Shown: positions 43,617 to 51,614 of the stretch, piece by piece
Layout: each line of letters opens with the position of its first letter
Position numbering within the stretch: position 1 is the first letter of the stretch
Assembly: GCF_051549785.1 (NCBI RefSeq)
Contig: NZ_CP189974.1
Coordinates: forward strand, 1,364,001 to 1,428,000
From: Caldatribacterium sp051549785
GTDB lineage: Bacteria; Atribacterota; Atribacteria; Atribacterales; Caldatribacteriaceae
Length of the DNA stretch: 64,000 nucleotides
Direction of reading: 5' to 3'
Position numbers and translations under genes: made by a program
The notes under the pieces: model-generated
The model's input: the letters and a program-made list of their open reading frames with translations, nothing else
Databases searched by the model: none
Told to the model about the DNA's origin: nothing

Positions 43617-44649
43617 GGGATGTTGCTACTTCTGTGGGGAAAGGTCCTTTCTCATCGCCGATTCCCTAAGTCTTTGTCGCAGGTGTATCATTGAGAACTT
43701 TTCCCAGGTATGCTCCCATATTCAGGAGGTTCATCGTCGGGCTCGCCAGTCTTTTGGTCTTCCCTATCCGGCTCCTTCAGGGACTTCCCGGTGCAGGCTC
43801 TGTGTTCATACCTGTGCGCAGGGAGAGAAGAGTTTCTGCGGTCTGGTTGAGGAAGGGAAGCGTTGGGCGGGAACACCAAAAAGGGGTCTTCTGGAGTGGT
43901 ACTATGACGACCTTCCGACGAATTGCGTGGCAGCTTCTGTTTGTCCTGAGAGGAAGCACTTTGGGTACCAGAACCTTGCCGTCTTCTACGCAGGGTGTTC
44001 CCTGAATTGCCTTTTCTGTCAGAATTGGCATTTTCACCACCTTCTTGCCGAGCGGAAACCTCTCGCAAGCGTTGAAGACCTCCTCAAAGCACTACACCCC
44101 CGAGTTGCCTGTGTGTGCTTTTTTGGTGGGGATCCGGTGCCTCAAATAGCCCATGCCCTTGCATTTGCCCGAAAGGCCAAGGCGATGGTTCGTATTTGCT
44201 GGGAGACCAATGGGACAGTGCATCCTGAAATCCTCCAGAGGATGTACCAGCTTTCCTGCGAAAGCGGAGGGATTCTCAAGGTGGATTTAAAGGCCTTTGA
44301 CGAGCGTATTCACTTTGCCCTCACTGGAGTGACGAATCGCAGGACTCTCGAAAACTTTGCCTGGCTTGCCGAAGAAAGCAAAAAGCACGAAAGGCCTACC
44401 GTTGTGGCGAGCACTCCCTTAGTGCCCGGGTATGTCCCTGAGGAAGAAGTGGAGCAGATCGCCCTCTTTATTGCCCGCCTTAACCCTGATATCCCCTACG
44501 TCCTTTTGGGTTTTGCGCCGAATTTCTTCTTTGATAATCTCCCGACAACATCCGTTCGCCATGCCGAGGAGGCGCTCAAGAGGTGCCAGGGGGCAGGGTT
44601 GAAGAACGTCTTTATAGGTAACCGATTCCTGCTCTCTCAGTGGTACTAA
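43600..44649 (+). CDS. Radical SAM protein (PflA-like) with extra Cys motifs
   Basis: 349 residues. The radical SAM cluster motif is CSLNCLFCQNW, with a following FFGGDPVPQ strand. Before it lie CCYFC...CRRC, which looks like a zinc ribbon, and CRLCVHTCAQGEKSFCG, typical of pyruvate-formate-lyase-activase-like proteins in the AmmeMemoRadiSam neighbourhood. The substrate is unknown. Its partner genes (AMMECR1, Memo) are not seen in this window. The start ATG 43600 lies within the TPR gene. Confidence 0.8.
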   Translation: MEEPREGCCYFCGERSFLIADSLSLCRRCIIENFSQVCSHIQEVHRRARQSFGLPYPAPSGTSRCRLCVHTCAQGEKSFCGLVEEGKRWAGTPKRGLLEWYYDDLPTNCVAASVCPERKHFGYQNLAVFYAGCSLNCLFCQNWHFHHLLAERKPLASVEDLLKALHPRVACVCFFGGDPVPQIAHALAFARKAKAMVRICWETNGTVHPEILQRMYQLSCESGGILKVDLKAFDERIHFALTGVTNRRTLENFAWLAEESKKHERPTVVASTPLVPGYVPEEEVEQIALFIARLNPDIPYVLLGFAPNFFFDNLPTTSVRHAEEALKRCQGAGLKNVFIGNRFLLSQWY

Positions 44650-44655
44650 GGTACT

Positions 44656-44894
44656 AAAAAAAACTGCGGGTCCCAACAAACCCCTTGAATCCCAATTTTT
44701 GCTTCAGAGGCCGGAGCTCTGCGACCTCCGTAGGGGCATCAGGGAGAACCCCTCAGCCCATTGGGACCTCGAGATTCCTCGGGACCCGCAACCTACACCA
44801 CAGGCTCCAGCAAACCTTCCGCTGCAAGACCCAGCAGTCTGAGGATTTCCTCTTCTGCCAGCTCCCCAACTTCCAGCCTCCTGAAACCTGTGGC
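44656..44894 (-). ncRNA. Unclassified structured RNA, about 239 nt
   Basis: On the minus strand a promoter (44901-44929) places +1 at about 44894, exactly where a helix begins: GCCACAGG pairs with CCTGTGG (44887-44894 with 44798-44804) and closes a first domain that contains GAGG-AAAT-CCTC. The second domain is closed by TGCGGGTCCC/GGGACCCGCA (44781-44790 with 44665-44674). Inside it are the helix TCCCAAT/ATTGGGA (44760-44766 with 44690-44696), a GAG-GAAT-CTC hairpin, and two more hairpins. It ends in eight U (44656-44663). It lies after pdxST but has its own promoter. I could not match it to 6S, SRP, tmRNA or a known riboswitch. Confidence 0.7.
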
Positions 44895-44900
44895 AACTAT

Positions 44901-44929
44901 ATTATTGCCCCTTTTCTTTTCTCTGTCAA
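44901..44929 (-). promoter_or_regulatory. Promoter of the unclassified RNA
   Basis: On the minus strand TTGACA (complement of 44924-44929), 17 bases, AATAAT (complement of 44901-44906). It begins about 30 bases after the pdxT stop. Confidence 0.75.
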
Positions 44930-44957
44930 GAGGGGCGGGCGAAATTTTTTTGGAGCT

Positions 44958-45542
44958 TTATATCCTGGGTTTCCGGGAAGAAGCGACTTTCAGGAAGTAT
45001 TCGTGCACCCGCGTATCTTCCGTAAGCTCGGGATGAAACGTGCATCCAAGGATGGCGCCGTATTGCACCATTACCGGTTGCCCGTCAAAGGAGGAGAGAA
45101 AGTGGACCTCAGGATCGGCTATTTCAATCCGAGGTGCCCGGATGAAAACCCCCATGAAGGGTCGTGATGGGTCAAAGGCGAGAGTGAGCGGGGCAACGAA
45201 GCTCTCTCTTTGCCTGCCATAAGCGTTTCTCCGCACCCTTATCGGGAGTACTCCTAAGGAGGTAAAGTGTTTCCCTTCAATTTCCCGGGCAAGAAGGATT
45301 GTTCCTGCACAGGTTGCAAGCGCAGGCATACCTTGGATGAGGGTCTCCCGAAGGGGTTGCACAAGGTCCCTGTTTTGAAGGAAAATCTCCATGGTTGTGC
45401 TCTCTCCTCCTGGAAAGACGAGAGCATCGATTCCCTCGAGATCTCTTGTGTACCGGATTCTTCTGGTCTTCACCCCAAGCCGCTGGAAAATCCTCTCGTG
45501 TTCCTCAACGCTTCCCTGAAAGCCGAGAATACCGATTTCCAC
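44958..45542 (-). CDS. pdxT: Pyridoxal 5'-phosphate synthase glutaminase subunit
   Basis: 194 residues from GTG 45542 (MEIGILGFQGSVEEHE, the usual family start); GTG 45551 is an alternative. Class I glutaminase that feeds ammonia to PdxS. The nucleophile Cys is in ALATCAGTILLA, and the His-Glu pair is in TFHPELTEDTRVHEYFL; GGESTTM near residue 46 is also conserved. It starts 2 bases after the pdxS stop, the usual pairing. Confidence 0.96.
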   Translation of the reverse strand: MEIGILGFQGSVEEHERIFQRLGVKTRRIRYTRDLEGIDALVFPGGESTTMEIFLQNRDLVQPLRETLIQGMPALATCAGTILLAREIEGKHFTSLGVLPIRVRRNAYGRQRESFVAPLTLAFDPSRPFMGVFIRAPRIEIADPEVHFLSSFDGQPVMVQYGAILGCTFHPELTEDTRVHEYFLKVASSRKPRI

Positions 45543-45544
45543 TG

Positions 45545-46420
45545 TTACCACCCCCGTTCCTGGAGAAGTACTGTAAACTCCTCCTTCACAAGACCCTTCA
45601 TGGCTCCCTTGATTCCCCTGCATGCTTCAAGAAGGGATTCTTTATCGTCAAAGAAGGTACAGGCCTGGACGATACTTCTTGCAAAGGCGGGAGGGTTTTC
45701 CGATTTGAAAATTCCCGAGCCAACAAAGATGCCATCGGCTCCAAGGAGCCGCAAAAGAGCAGCATCCTGAGGGGTAGCAATGCCACCAGCGGCGAAATTC
45801 ACCACGGGGAGTCGCTTTTCTCTGCGAACTTCCTCAAGGAGAGCAGGAGAGACACCCATTTCCTTGGCGACTCTGGGGAGTTCCTCAGGGGGAAGAGAGC
45901 AGACATAGTGTATCTCGCGGGTAATTCGTCTCATGTGCCGCACGGCCTCAACGACGTTCCCTGTGCCCGCTTCGCCTTTGGTGCGAATCATCGCCGCACC
46001 TTCCTGAATTCTCCGCAGGGCTTCTCCCAGGTCCCGGGCTCCACAGACAAAGGGCACGGTGAAAGCGTGTTTGTCGATGTGGTTTTCTTCATCCGCTGGG
46101 GTGAGGACCTCGCTCTCATCGATGAAGTCCACTCCCAGAGCTTCAAGAACCATGGCTTCGGCGATATGCCCAATACGAACCTTTGCCATGACCGGGATAG
46201 ACACGGCTTCCATAATGGCGACGATTTTCTCGATTGAAGCCATGCGGGCGACACCGCCTTCGCGACGAATGTCGGCTGGAACGCGTTCAAGAGCCATGAC
46301 AGCGACTGCTCCTGCATCCTCAGCAATGCGAGCCTCTTCGGGGCTTGTTACGTCCATGATGACGCCCCCTTTCAGCATCTCCGCCAGTCCCTTCTTGACC
46401 ACCCAGCCTCCCTTTTCCAT
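45545..46420 (-). CDS. pdxS: Pyridoxal 5'-phosphate synthase lyase subunit
   Basis: 291 residues from ATG 46420, the standard length. Makes PLP from ribose-5-phosphate, glyceraldehyde-3-phosphate and ammonia. Landmarks: KKGLAEMLKGGVIMDVTSPEEARIAEDAGAVAVMALERVPADIR, PVMAKVRIGH with the active-site Lys, DESEVLTPAD, GEAGTGNVVEAVRHMR and FAAGGIATPQDAAL. The highest-ranking PLP enzyme in the window is glgP. It is preceded by an FMN riboswitch and its terminator, an unexpected control for this pathway. Confidence 0.97.
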   Translation of the reverse strand: MEKGGWVVKKGLAEMLKGGVIMDVTSPEEARIAEDAGAVAVMALERVPADIRREGGVARMASIEKIVAIMEAVSIPVMAKVRIGHIAEAMVLEALGVDFIDESEVLTPADEENHIDKHAFTVPFVCGARDLGEALRRIQEGAAMIRTKGEAGTGNVVEAVRHMRRITREIHYVCSLPPEELPRVAKEMGVSPALLEEVRREKRLPVVNFAAGGIATPQDAALLRLLGADGIFVGSGIFKSENPPAFARSIVQACTFFDDKESLLEACRGIKGAMKGLVKEEFTVLLQERGW

Positions 46421-46456
46421 TTTCCTCACCTTCCCTTCTGGTTTTGCAAAAAGAAA

Positions 46457-46478
46457 AGCCCCAACCTTCGTTGGGGCT
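46457..46478 (-). terminator. Riboswitch expression-platform terminator before pdxS
   Basis: On the minus strand AGCCCCAAC pairs with GTTGGGGCT around GAAG, followed by TTTTCTT. The stem contains CGAAGGTTGG, identical to the 3' strand of the riboswitch P1 helix, so the P1 5' strand can pair with either copy. Confidence 0.9.
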
Positions 46479-46479
46479 C

Positions 46480-46648
46480 TAAAAACGGCGGAACCAACCT
46501 TCGCCCATTCGGACTGTACCGTCGGCACCGGATTCTCACCGGTTCAACCGCTGAGGCTGATGGGCTCGTCCCCTCAGAAGGAGGGGCATCACCACCGGTT
46601 GGGAATTGGAGGGAAACGCCCTCCTCACCCTGCCCCGAAGGTTGGATA
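46480..46648 (-). promoter_or_regulatory. FMN riboswitch (RFN element)
   Basis: On the minus strand the RFN signature runs in order: CTTCGGGGCAGGGTG, AATTCCCAACCGGTGGT, the AGCCCATCAG region, GAATCCGGTGCCGACGGT and ACAGTCCGAATGG. P1 is CCAACCTTCG/CGAAGGTTGG (46636-46645 with 46494-46503). Binding FMN should hold P1 and leave the downstream terminator free to form, turning pdxST off. An extended -10 (TGG TATACT, complement of 46676-46681) lies upstream. No riboflavin gene is present nearby. Confidence 0.95.
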
Positions 46649-46830
46649 GGCTAACGTTATTCACTTTTCCAAAAAAGTATACCATAAAATTCTCGACAGT
46701 AGAATCTGCGGATTGTACCCTATACGCGCAACTTGCCTCGTATATCGAACCCTTCGAAAAATGGAAGACCTTGTTCCTAGTTGTGTCGCCTTTCCTATAG
46801 CGAAAGCGCCATGGCGCAGGAGTTACCCGG

Positions 46831-46971
46831 ATGACCGTGTTCATCTCTCCTCTTATGATGGTTGGTGTTGTGACCCTCCCCTTTGAGATCCAATACTTTG
46901 GAGTAGAGGTTGCGATATGGCGAAATCTCCTGGTTTACTGTTACGCTTCCCTCGTGAGGTATGGGGTATGA
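46831..46971 (+). CDS. Small hydrophobic ORF, possible permease fragment
   Basis: 46 residues after a GCAGGAG site: FISPLMMVGVVTLPFEIQYF, then EVAIWRNLLVYCYASLVRYGV. It reads like a membrane helix pair of a permease. The same frame stays protein-like before an in-frame TAG at 46798, up to the FMN riboswitch promoter region. It may be a genuine small subunit, or the remnant of the N-terminal half of the permease that follows in another frame. Confidence 0.35.
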   Translation: MTVFISPLMMVGVVTLPFEIQYFGVEVAIWRNLLVYCYASLVRYGV

Positions 46972-46997
46972 ATTTTCGTGAAGGTGGTGAGTGAACC

Positions 46998-47675
46998 ATG
47001 GTCAGGAACATTCTTCGAACTCCCAGGGATTTTTCGTTCTTCTGGGACTGTGCTTCGTTACGTTTTTTCTTCTCTCCCCTCCTGGGGAGAAAGGTCTTTA
47101 CGGTAGCCCTGCGGAATATCCTTTTCATGCTCAGTGTTGTCCCGCCTGTGTTTATCCTTACCGGACTCTTCGATGTGTGGATCCCCAGGGAAAAGGTGGT
47201 GAGACGGCTGGGAGAGGCTTCAGGGATGGTTGGTATCGGTATAGCTCTGGCCCTGGGGACCCTTGCTGCCGGTCCCCTTTACGCTGCATTCCCCGTGGCT
47301 GAAGTTCTCCTTCGAAAGGGTGTAAGCTTGCGGAATGTATGGATTTTCCTCGGAGCGTGGTCAACGATGAAAGTCCCGATGCTCCTTTTTGAGATACAGA
47401 ATCTCGGGCTGGTCTTTGCCGCGTCGAGGTACTTCATGTCTTTTCTTGGAGTCCTTGCCATTGCCTTTCTCCTTGACCGTTTTCTGAGTCTTGAGGAGAA
47501 AAATCGTATATATCTCCCTTTTGAGACGCCTTCAGGTCTGGTACAATGGAGCAACGCGACGCGCAGGGAAAGAGAGGAGGGATGGCTATGCCCTCAGTGG
47601 AGGTTCGCCCTGGTATCTACTGGATTGGCGTCAACGACCACGCCACAGACCTTTTTGAAGGTCTCTGGCCCATAA
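46998..47675 (+). CDS. Permease (DUF318/ArsP-like), apparent half-size
   Basis: 225 residues. The hydrophobic core (residues about 30-165) resembles the C-terminal half of DUF318 permeases: NILFMLSVVPPVFILTGLFDVWIPREKVVRRLGEASGMVGIGIALALGTLAAGPLYAAFPVAEVLLRKGVSLRNV, then an SRYFMSFLGVLAIAFLLDRFL helix. After about residue 180 the sequence is not family-like and overlaps the flavodiiron gene by 88 bases, so the natural end may have been lost by a frameshift. Family members carry metalloid or other ions; substrate unknown. Confidence 0.65.
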   Translation: MVRNILRTPRDFSFFWDCASLRFFFSPLLGRKVFTVALRNILFMLSVVPPVFILTGLFDVWIPREKVVRRLGEASGMVGIGIALALGTLAAGPLYAAFPVAEVLLRKGVSLRNVWIFLGAWSTMKVPMLLFEIQNLGLVFAASRYFMSFLGVLAIAFLLDRFLSLEEKNRIYLPFETPSGLVQWSNATRREREEGWLCPQWRFALVSTGLASTTTPQTFLKVSGP

Positions 47676-48784
47676 CGCAGGAAGGGGTTTCCTATAATTC
47701 GTACCTCATTGTTGACCAGAAGAATGCCATTGTTGATCTCGCTAAATCTCTGAAGGTTGATGAGTACCTTGCGCAGATTGATGAGCGCATCCCCCTTGAA
47801 AGCCTCAACTACATCATCCTCAACCACATGGAACCAGACCACACGGGAGTTTTGAGGGTTCTCAGGAAACTCGCTCCTCAGGCGGTTATTCTCTGTTCAC
47901 CTCAGGCGAAAGACATGGTTTCAGCCTTTTACGGCATTTCCGAAGGTGTTCAGGTCGTCCGCGATGGGGAACGGATCGACTTGGGGGAAAAGAAACTGGT
48001 CTTCCACCACGTTCCCATGGTCCACTGGCCGGAGACCATGGTGACGTACGAGGAGAAAACGCAGGTCCTCTTTTCCTGTGATGCCTTCGGAGGTTATGGA
48101 GCCCTTCAGGGGGCGATTTTCGAGGATGAGTGCCCGCAGTTCGATTTCTACATCAGGGAATCGCTCCGATACTTTGCGAACATTGTGGCCAAGTACAGCG
48201 CTATGGTCCTGAAGGCTATCGAGAAACTCTCACCGCTTTCGATCTCTATCGTGGCTCCCTCGCACGGTCTCATCTGGAGGAAGAACCCGGGTCGGATCAT
48301 CGAGCTTTACCGGAGGTGGTCTCAGTACGCTGAAAGTGGAGGAGAAGTGGGGGTTACGTTGCTTTATGGCTCAATGTACGGCAACACTGAGGTCATGGTG
48401 GACGCCCTGGCTCAGGGAATAGCCGAAAGTGGAGTTCAGGTCGACATGTTCGATGCCCGGCGGGTGCATCCAAGCTACATTCTGGCTTCCCTCTGGGAGA
48501 AAAAGGGTGTTGTGGTTGGGGCACCGACGTATGAGGCCGGACTTTTCCCACCGGTAGCACAGGTCCTTGACCTGGCGCTTCGCAAAAACGTGAAGCACAA
48601 AAGGGCGATGTACCTTGGGAGCTTTGGATGGTCTGGAGGGGCAAGGAGAGAGGTTGAGCGCTTTGCCCGTGAGCTTGGCTGGGAGATGGCGGTTGCCTTT
48701 GAGTTCCGTGGTGGAGGGACGAAAGAGGACTGGCAGCGGATACGACAACTGGGGCGGGAATTCGGAGCATCTCTCAGGGGTTAA
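47588..48784 (+). CDS. Flavodiiron protein (FprA, A-type flavoprotein)
   Basis: 398 residues from ATG 47588, placed 7 bases after AGAGGAGG; ATG 47582 is too close to it. A beta-lactamase-like di-iron domain (ligands in NHMEPDHTG, VHWPETM, SCDAFGGYG and APSHGLIW) is followed by a flavodoxin domain (LLYGSMYGNTEVMVDALAQGI, GAPTYEAGLFPP). It reduces O2 to water or NO to N2O in anaerobes, with electrons from rubredoxin. The ferritin gene follows by 32 bases, giving an oxygen and iron defence unit. Confidence 0.96.
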   Translation: MPSVEVRPGIYWIGVNDHATDLFEGLWPITQEGVSYNSYLIVDQKNAIVDLAKSLKVDEYLAQIDERIPLESLNYIILNHMEPDHTGVLRVLRKLAPQAVILCSPQAKDMVSAFYGISEGVQVVRDGERIDLGEKKLVFHHVPMVHWPETMVTYEEKTQVLFSCDAFGGYGALQGAIFEDECPQFDFYIRESLRYFANIVAKYSAMVLKAIEKLSPLSISIVAPSHGLIWRKNPGRIIELYRRWSQYAESGGEVGVTLLYGSMYGNTEVMVDALAQGIAESGVQVDMFDARRVHPSYILASLWEKKGVVVGAPTYEAGLFPPVAQVLDLALRKNVKHKRAMYLGSFGWSGGARREVERFARELGWEMAVAFEFRGGGTKEDWQRIRQLGREFGASLRG

Positions 48785-48816
48785 AAAGTAGAAACCCCTA
48801 AGAAAGGAGGATTCTC

Positions 48817-49305
48817 ATGCTGAGCAAGCGCCTTGAAGAGGCAGTGAACGAGCAGATTAAAAACGAGTTTTATTCTGCTTACCTTTATCTGGCGATGGCG
48901 GCGCAGTGTGAGGCCATGAACCTCAAGGGATTTGCCCACTGGCTTAAGGTACAGGCAAAAGAGGAAGTCGCCCACGGCATGCGCCTTTTCGATTTTGTGA
49001 ATGACCGGGGAGGGCGCGTAGTGCTCCGGGCCATCGAGCAACCTCCTGTGGAGTATCCTTCTCTCAAGGCCATGTTTGAGGCAGTCCTGGAGCACGAGAA
49101 GAAAGTCACAGGGATGATTCACAGGCTCTATGAGATGGCTCGTGAAGAAAAAGACTATCCCCTCATGACCCACCTGCAGTGGTTTGTCGATGAGCAGGTT
49201 GAGGAAGAGAAGAACGCCTCAGAGATCCTGGGATATCTCCATATGGCAGGGGAAGGACCAGGGCTTCTTGTGCTCGACGCCAGAATGGGGGAAAGAAAGG
49301 ACTGA
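48817..49305 (+). CDS. Ferritin (non-heme)
   Basis: 162 residues, an FtnA-type four-helix bundle. Ferroxidase ligands are visible: Glu in IKNEFYSAYLYLAM, ExxH in KEEVAHGMRLFDFV, Glu in AVLEHEKKVT and the QWFVDEQVEEE helix. Stores iron as ferric mineral in a 24-mer and so limits Fenton chemistry. AAGAAAGGAGG precedes the ATG. Linked to the flavodiiron gene. Confidence 0.96.
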   Translation: MLSKRLEEAVNEQIKNEFYSAYLYLAMAAQCEAMNLKGFAHWLKVQAKEEVAHGMRLFDFVNDRGGRVVLRAIEQPPVEYPSLKAMFEAVLEHEKKVTGMIHRLYEMAREEKDYPLMTHLQWFVDEQVEEEKNASEILGYLHMAGEGPGLLVLDARMGERKD

Positions 49306-49330
49306 GGGGAAACCCCCTCAGTCCTTTCTT
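49297..49330 (+). terminator. Terminator after ferritin (shared with the convergent gene)
   Basis: GGACTGAGGGG pairs with CCCCTCAGTCC around AAAC, followed by TTTCTTTTT. It lies at the stop of ferritin and covers the last codons of the convergent thioesterase gene. Confidence 0.9.
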
Positions 49331-49716
49331 TTTCGGTAACAGAGTGCCTGCGCAAAGGCAACGGGTATCCCATCTTCGTTGTATGCCGTGAGGCTGTAAA
49401 GACCAGTTCTTGGAGTGAGAGCAACTTCTTTTGCCTCGGCAACAAGCTCTCCGGAAACCACAGGTTTCATGTAGTGCACGGTGACGCTTATGGCCACTGC
49501 GTCCTCCACGTGGGAGTTGCAGGCGAGTTCGAAAGCTTCATCAAGCAGGGAAAAGAGCGCCCCTCCATGGAGGATGGAGAAGATGTTGTGCAGGTGTTCC
49601 TGTACCTTCATCCGTACCCGGGCGTAACCTTCGGCAAGCTCCTCGAGTTCCATTCCAAGAAACTGGGCATATCCCTCCTTAGCGAACTTCTCCCTCAAAA
49701 TAGCGATTTTCTCCAT
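49318..49716 (-). CDS. PaaI-type hotdog thioesterase
   Basis: 132 residues. The hotdog-fold signature HNIFSILHGGALFSLLDEAFE, then AVAISVTVHYMKPVVSGEL, matches PaaI/YbdB-like acyl-CoA thioesterases, with the catalytic acidic residue in LLDEAFE. It likely hydrolyses aromatic or small acyl-CoA esters. AGGAGGAGTAG precedes the ATG. It follows the SGNH hydrolase gene by 12 bases on the same strand. Confidence 0.9.
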   Translation of the reverse strand: MEKIAILREKFAKEGYAQFLGMELEELAEGYARVRMKVQEHLHNIFSILHGGALFSLLDEAFELACNSHVEDAVAISVTVHYMKPVVSGELVAEAKEVALTPRTGLYSLTAYNEDGIPVAFAQALCYRKRKD

Positions 49717-49728
49717 GTTCTACTCCTC

Positions 49729-50358
49729 CTACAGGGCCTGCCGGATTATCCCTGCTAAGGCTTCGGCAAAGGTCCGATTACCCTCGGCATCCCAATGGAT
49801 GCCGTCTCTCGGGCTTGTCCGTACCACTTCCTGGGCATCGAAGAAGAGACACCTGAGTCGTTCCGCCTGGAGGCGGTAGAGGTGTCTGAGTTTTCGGGAT
49901 TTTTCCTCCCCTCCTGCGAAAATTTCCGCCTCCTGAGGTAGAGGCCCAATCGGTGGCGGAGCGACGAGAAGCACCATAGGAGCACGACCACCTGGCCCGG
50001 CAGAACTTCTCTGGGCAATTTTCACCAGCTCTCCCGCGCTTTGGGCGATGTCTGCAGGGTGGAGGTTGAACCGCTGCTTGAGATCGTTTGTGCCAAGGAG
50101 AATGACGACGAGATCCAGTGGTCTGTGGGTCTCAAGGAGCATCACGAGATGTCGTCGACCGTTCTTGTCACCCTCAATGGGATCGTCAAAGCCCGTGGTA
50201 CGGCCGTTCAGTCCTTCCTCGATGATTTCGTAACCTTCCCCGAGGAGGCGAGCTAAAATCCTCGTCCAGCGCTTCTCGGGAGGAAAGCGGTCCTGGTTTT
50301 CTGGATCCCATCCCCAGGTGAGGGAATCGCCAAAGCAGAGGATACGCCTGGGATGCAT
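49729..50358 (-). CDS. SGNH/GDSL hydrolase
   Basis: 209 residues. Blocks of the family: block I ILCFGDSLTWGWDP with the catalytic Ser, block II EEGLNGRTTGFDD with Gly, block III LLGTNDLKQRF with Asn, and block V DGIHWDAEGNRTFA with Asp and His. An esterase or arylesterase-like cytoplasmic enzyme (no signal peptide). AGGAGGGAACTGG precedes the ATG. Co-directional with the thioesterase. Confidence 0.93.
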   Translation of the reverse strand: MHPRRILCFGDSLTWGWDPENQDRFPPEKRWTRILARLLGEGYEIIEEGLNGRTTGFDDPIEGDKNGRRHLVMLLETHRPLDLVVILLGTNDLKQRFNLHPADIAQSAGELVKIAQRSSAGPGGRAPMVLLVAPPPIGPLPQEAEIFAGGEEKSRKLRHLYRLQAERLRCLFFDAQEVVRTSPRDGIHWDAEGNRTFAEALAGIIRQAL

Positions 50359-50417
50359 TTCCAGTTCCCTCCTTTTTCCTGAAAGTTACCAAGAGGTTCT
50401 GGGGATGCGCAAGGGGA

Positions 50418-50447
50418 TTGGCAAAATATTTGGGGAAGAGGTACAAT
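50418..50447 (+). promoter_or_regulatory. Promoter of the HhH radical SAM gene
   Basis: TTGGCA (50418-50423), 18 bases, TACAAT (50442-50447). Its position argues against translation starting at the in-frame TTG 50418 and favours ATG 50463. Confidence 0.6.
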
Positions 50448-50462
50448 GTACTTTGGGGGCAA

Positions 50463-51614
50463 ATGGTGGAAGATCCCGGAGAAAAGCTTGTCCTTCTTGG
50501 TTCTGAAGCGCGGTTTGACCTGTGCGGGTCGTGTTTTGGGGGAGAGTCACGCATCCGCCATCCCAGGGGTGGATGGATTTACCCTGTTGTCCTCCCCGAT
50601 GGTCGAAAGGTCCCGGTTCTGAAGATACTCCTCTCCAACGAGTGTATTCACAACTGTTTCTACTGTGCGAACCGGGCTGGAAGGACATCTCCCCGAGCAA
50701 CGTTCGTCCCCGAAGAGCTTGCTCGCCTTTTCATGAACCTCTGCAGGAGAGGTCTTGTGCAGGGGCTTTTCCTGAGTTCTGCAGTTTTCCGGGAACCCTC
50801 CCGGACAATGGAAGACATGATTAAGGTAGCCGAGATTCTCCGCTCCCGGTACCGTTTCCCGGGATACATCCATTTGAAAGTTCTGCCTGAAGTCGGCTTT
50901 GACTTTGTGGAAGAGGCTGCAAAGTTCGCAACCCGTATTTCTGTGAACCTCGAGGCACCTTCTCTGGAGCACCTCAGAAGGATTGCCCCTGAGAAGGACT
51001 TTGCACGCATTTTTGAAAAGTTTTTCTGGTTTCGAGAACTCCAGATGAGGGGGAAACTCCGTGGAGGGTTCACCACCCAATTCGTCGTGGGGGCAGCCGG
51101 AGAAAAGGATCGGGAAATCCTCAAAGTAGCAGCTATGCTTTACCAGGAATTCCAGGCACAGCGTGTGTACTACAGCGCTTTTCAACCCGTTGTGGGAACC
51201 CCACTTGAGGACATGCCCGGCGTTTCCACCTGGCGGGAACACCGGCTGTACCAGGCCGATGTTCTTCTCCGAAAGTACGGTTTCTCCTTCGAGGAAATCC
51301 CTGTGAGGGACGATGGCAATCTTTTCCTCTCAAAAGACCCCAAGACTGTCTGGGCGCTACAGCACCCCGAGTACTTTCCCGTTGAGGTCCATCGAGCACC
51401 TTATGAGGTACTCATCCGTGTCCCCGGGATTGGACCGGAAACGGCCAAGAATATCCTTAAGTTGCGTCGGCAGGGAGTACGCATCACCCCGGAAGTTCTC
51501 AAAAAGCTTGGACCCTCCACCACAAGAGCCCTACCTTTTCTTCTGTTTCGTGGCAAAAAGGCCGTTTCTTCCTTTTCTCAGCCTTCGCTTTTTACCGAGG
51601 AAGTCCCCGTCTGA
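50463..51614 (+). CDS. Putative DNA modification/repair radical SAM protein with helix-hairpin-helix
   Basis: 383 residues from ATG 50463. Radical SAM motif CIHNCFYCANR near residue 65, preceded by CGSCFGG; a C-terminal HhH DNA-binding motif VPGIGPETAKNILKLRR. The layout matches the family annotated as putative DNA modification/repair radical SAM protein, usually next to a uracil-DNA-glycosylase-like partner; no such partner is adjacent here. A role in DNA metabolism is inferred from the HhH motif and the family. The end overlaps a small minus-strand gene by about 37 bases. Confidence 0.9.
   Translation: MVEDPGEKLVLLGSEARFDLCGSCFGGESRIRHPRGGWIYPVVLPDGRKVPVLKILLSNECIHNCFYCANRAGRTSPRATFVPEELARLFMNLCRRGLVQGLFLSSAVFREPSRTMEDMIKVAEILRSRYRFPGYIHLKVLPEVGFDFVEEAAKFATRISVNLEAPSLEHLRRIAPEKDFARIFEKFFWFRELQMRGKLRGGFTTQFVVGAAGEKDREILKVAAMLYQEFQAQRVYYSAFQPVVGTPLEDMPGVSTWREHRLYQADVLLRKYGFSFEEIPVRDDGNLFLSKDPKTVWALQHPEYFPVEVHRAPYEVLIRVPGIGPETAKNILKLRRQGVRITPEVLKKLGPSTTRALPFLLFRGKKAVSSFSQPSLFTEEVPV

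Noticed and set aside
44740..44885. A Trp-rich leader peptide (TTG start after AGGAGG on the minus strand) inside the structured RNA, or a short helical peptide in another frame
   Set aside because: Several frames are open because of base composition. Perfect helices span the region and no Trp genes follow.
44656..44894. Naming the RNA as 6S RNA
   Set aside because: It has two separate domains and a multibranch second domain, not a single rod with one central bubble.
44685..45167. A long plus-strand open frame over the structured RNA and the end of pdxT
   Set aside because: It is antisense to pdxT and to the RNA gene, with repetitive, non-family composition and no ribosome site.
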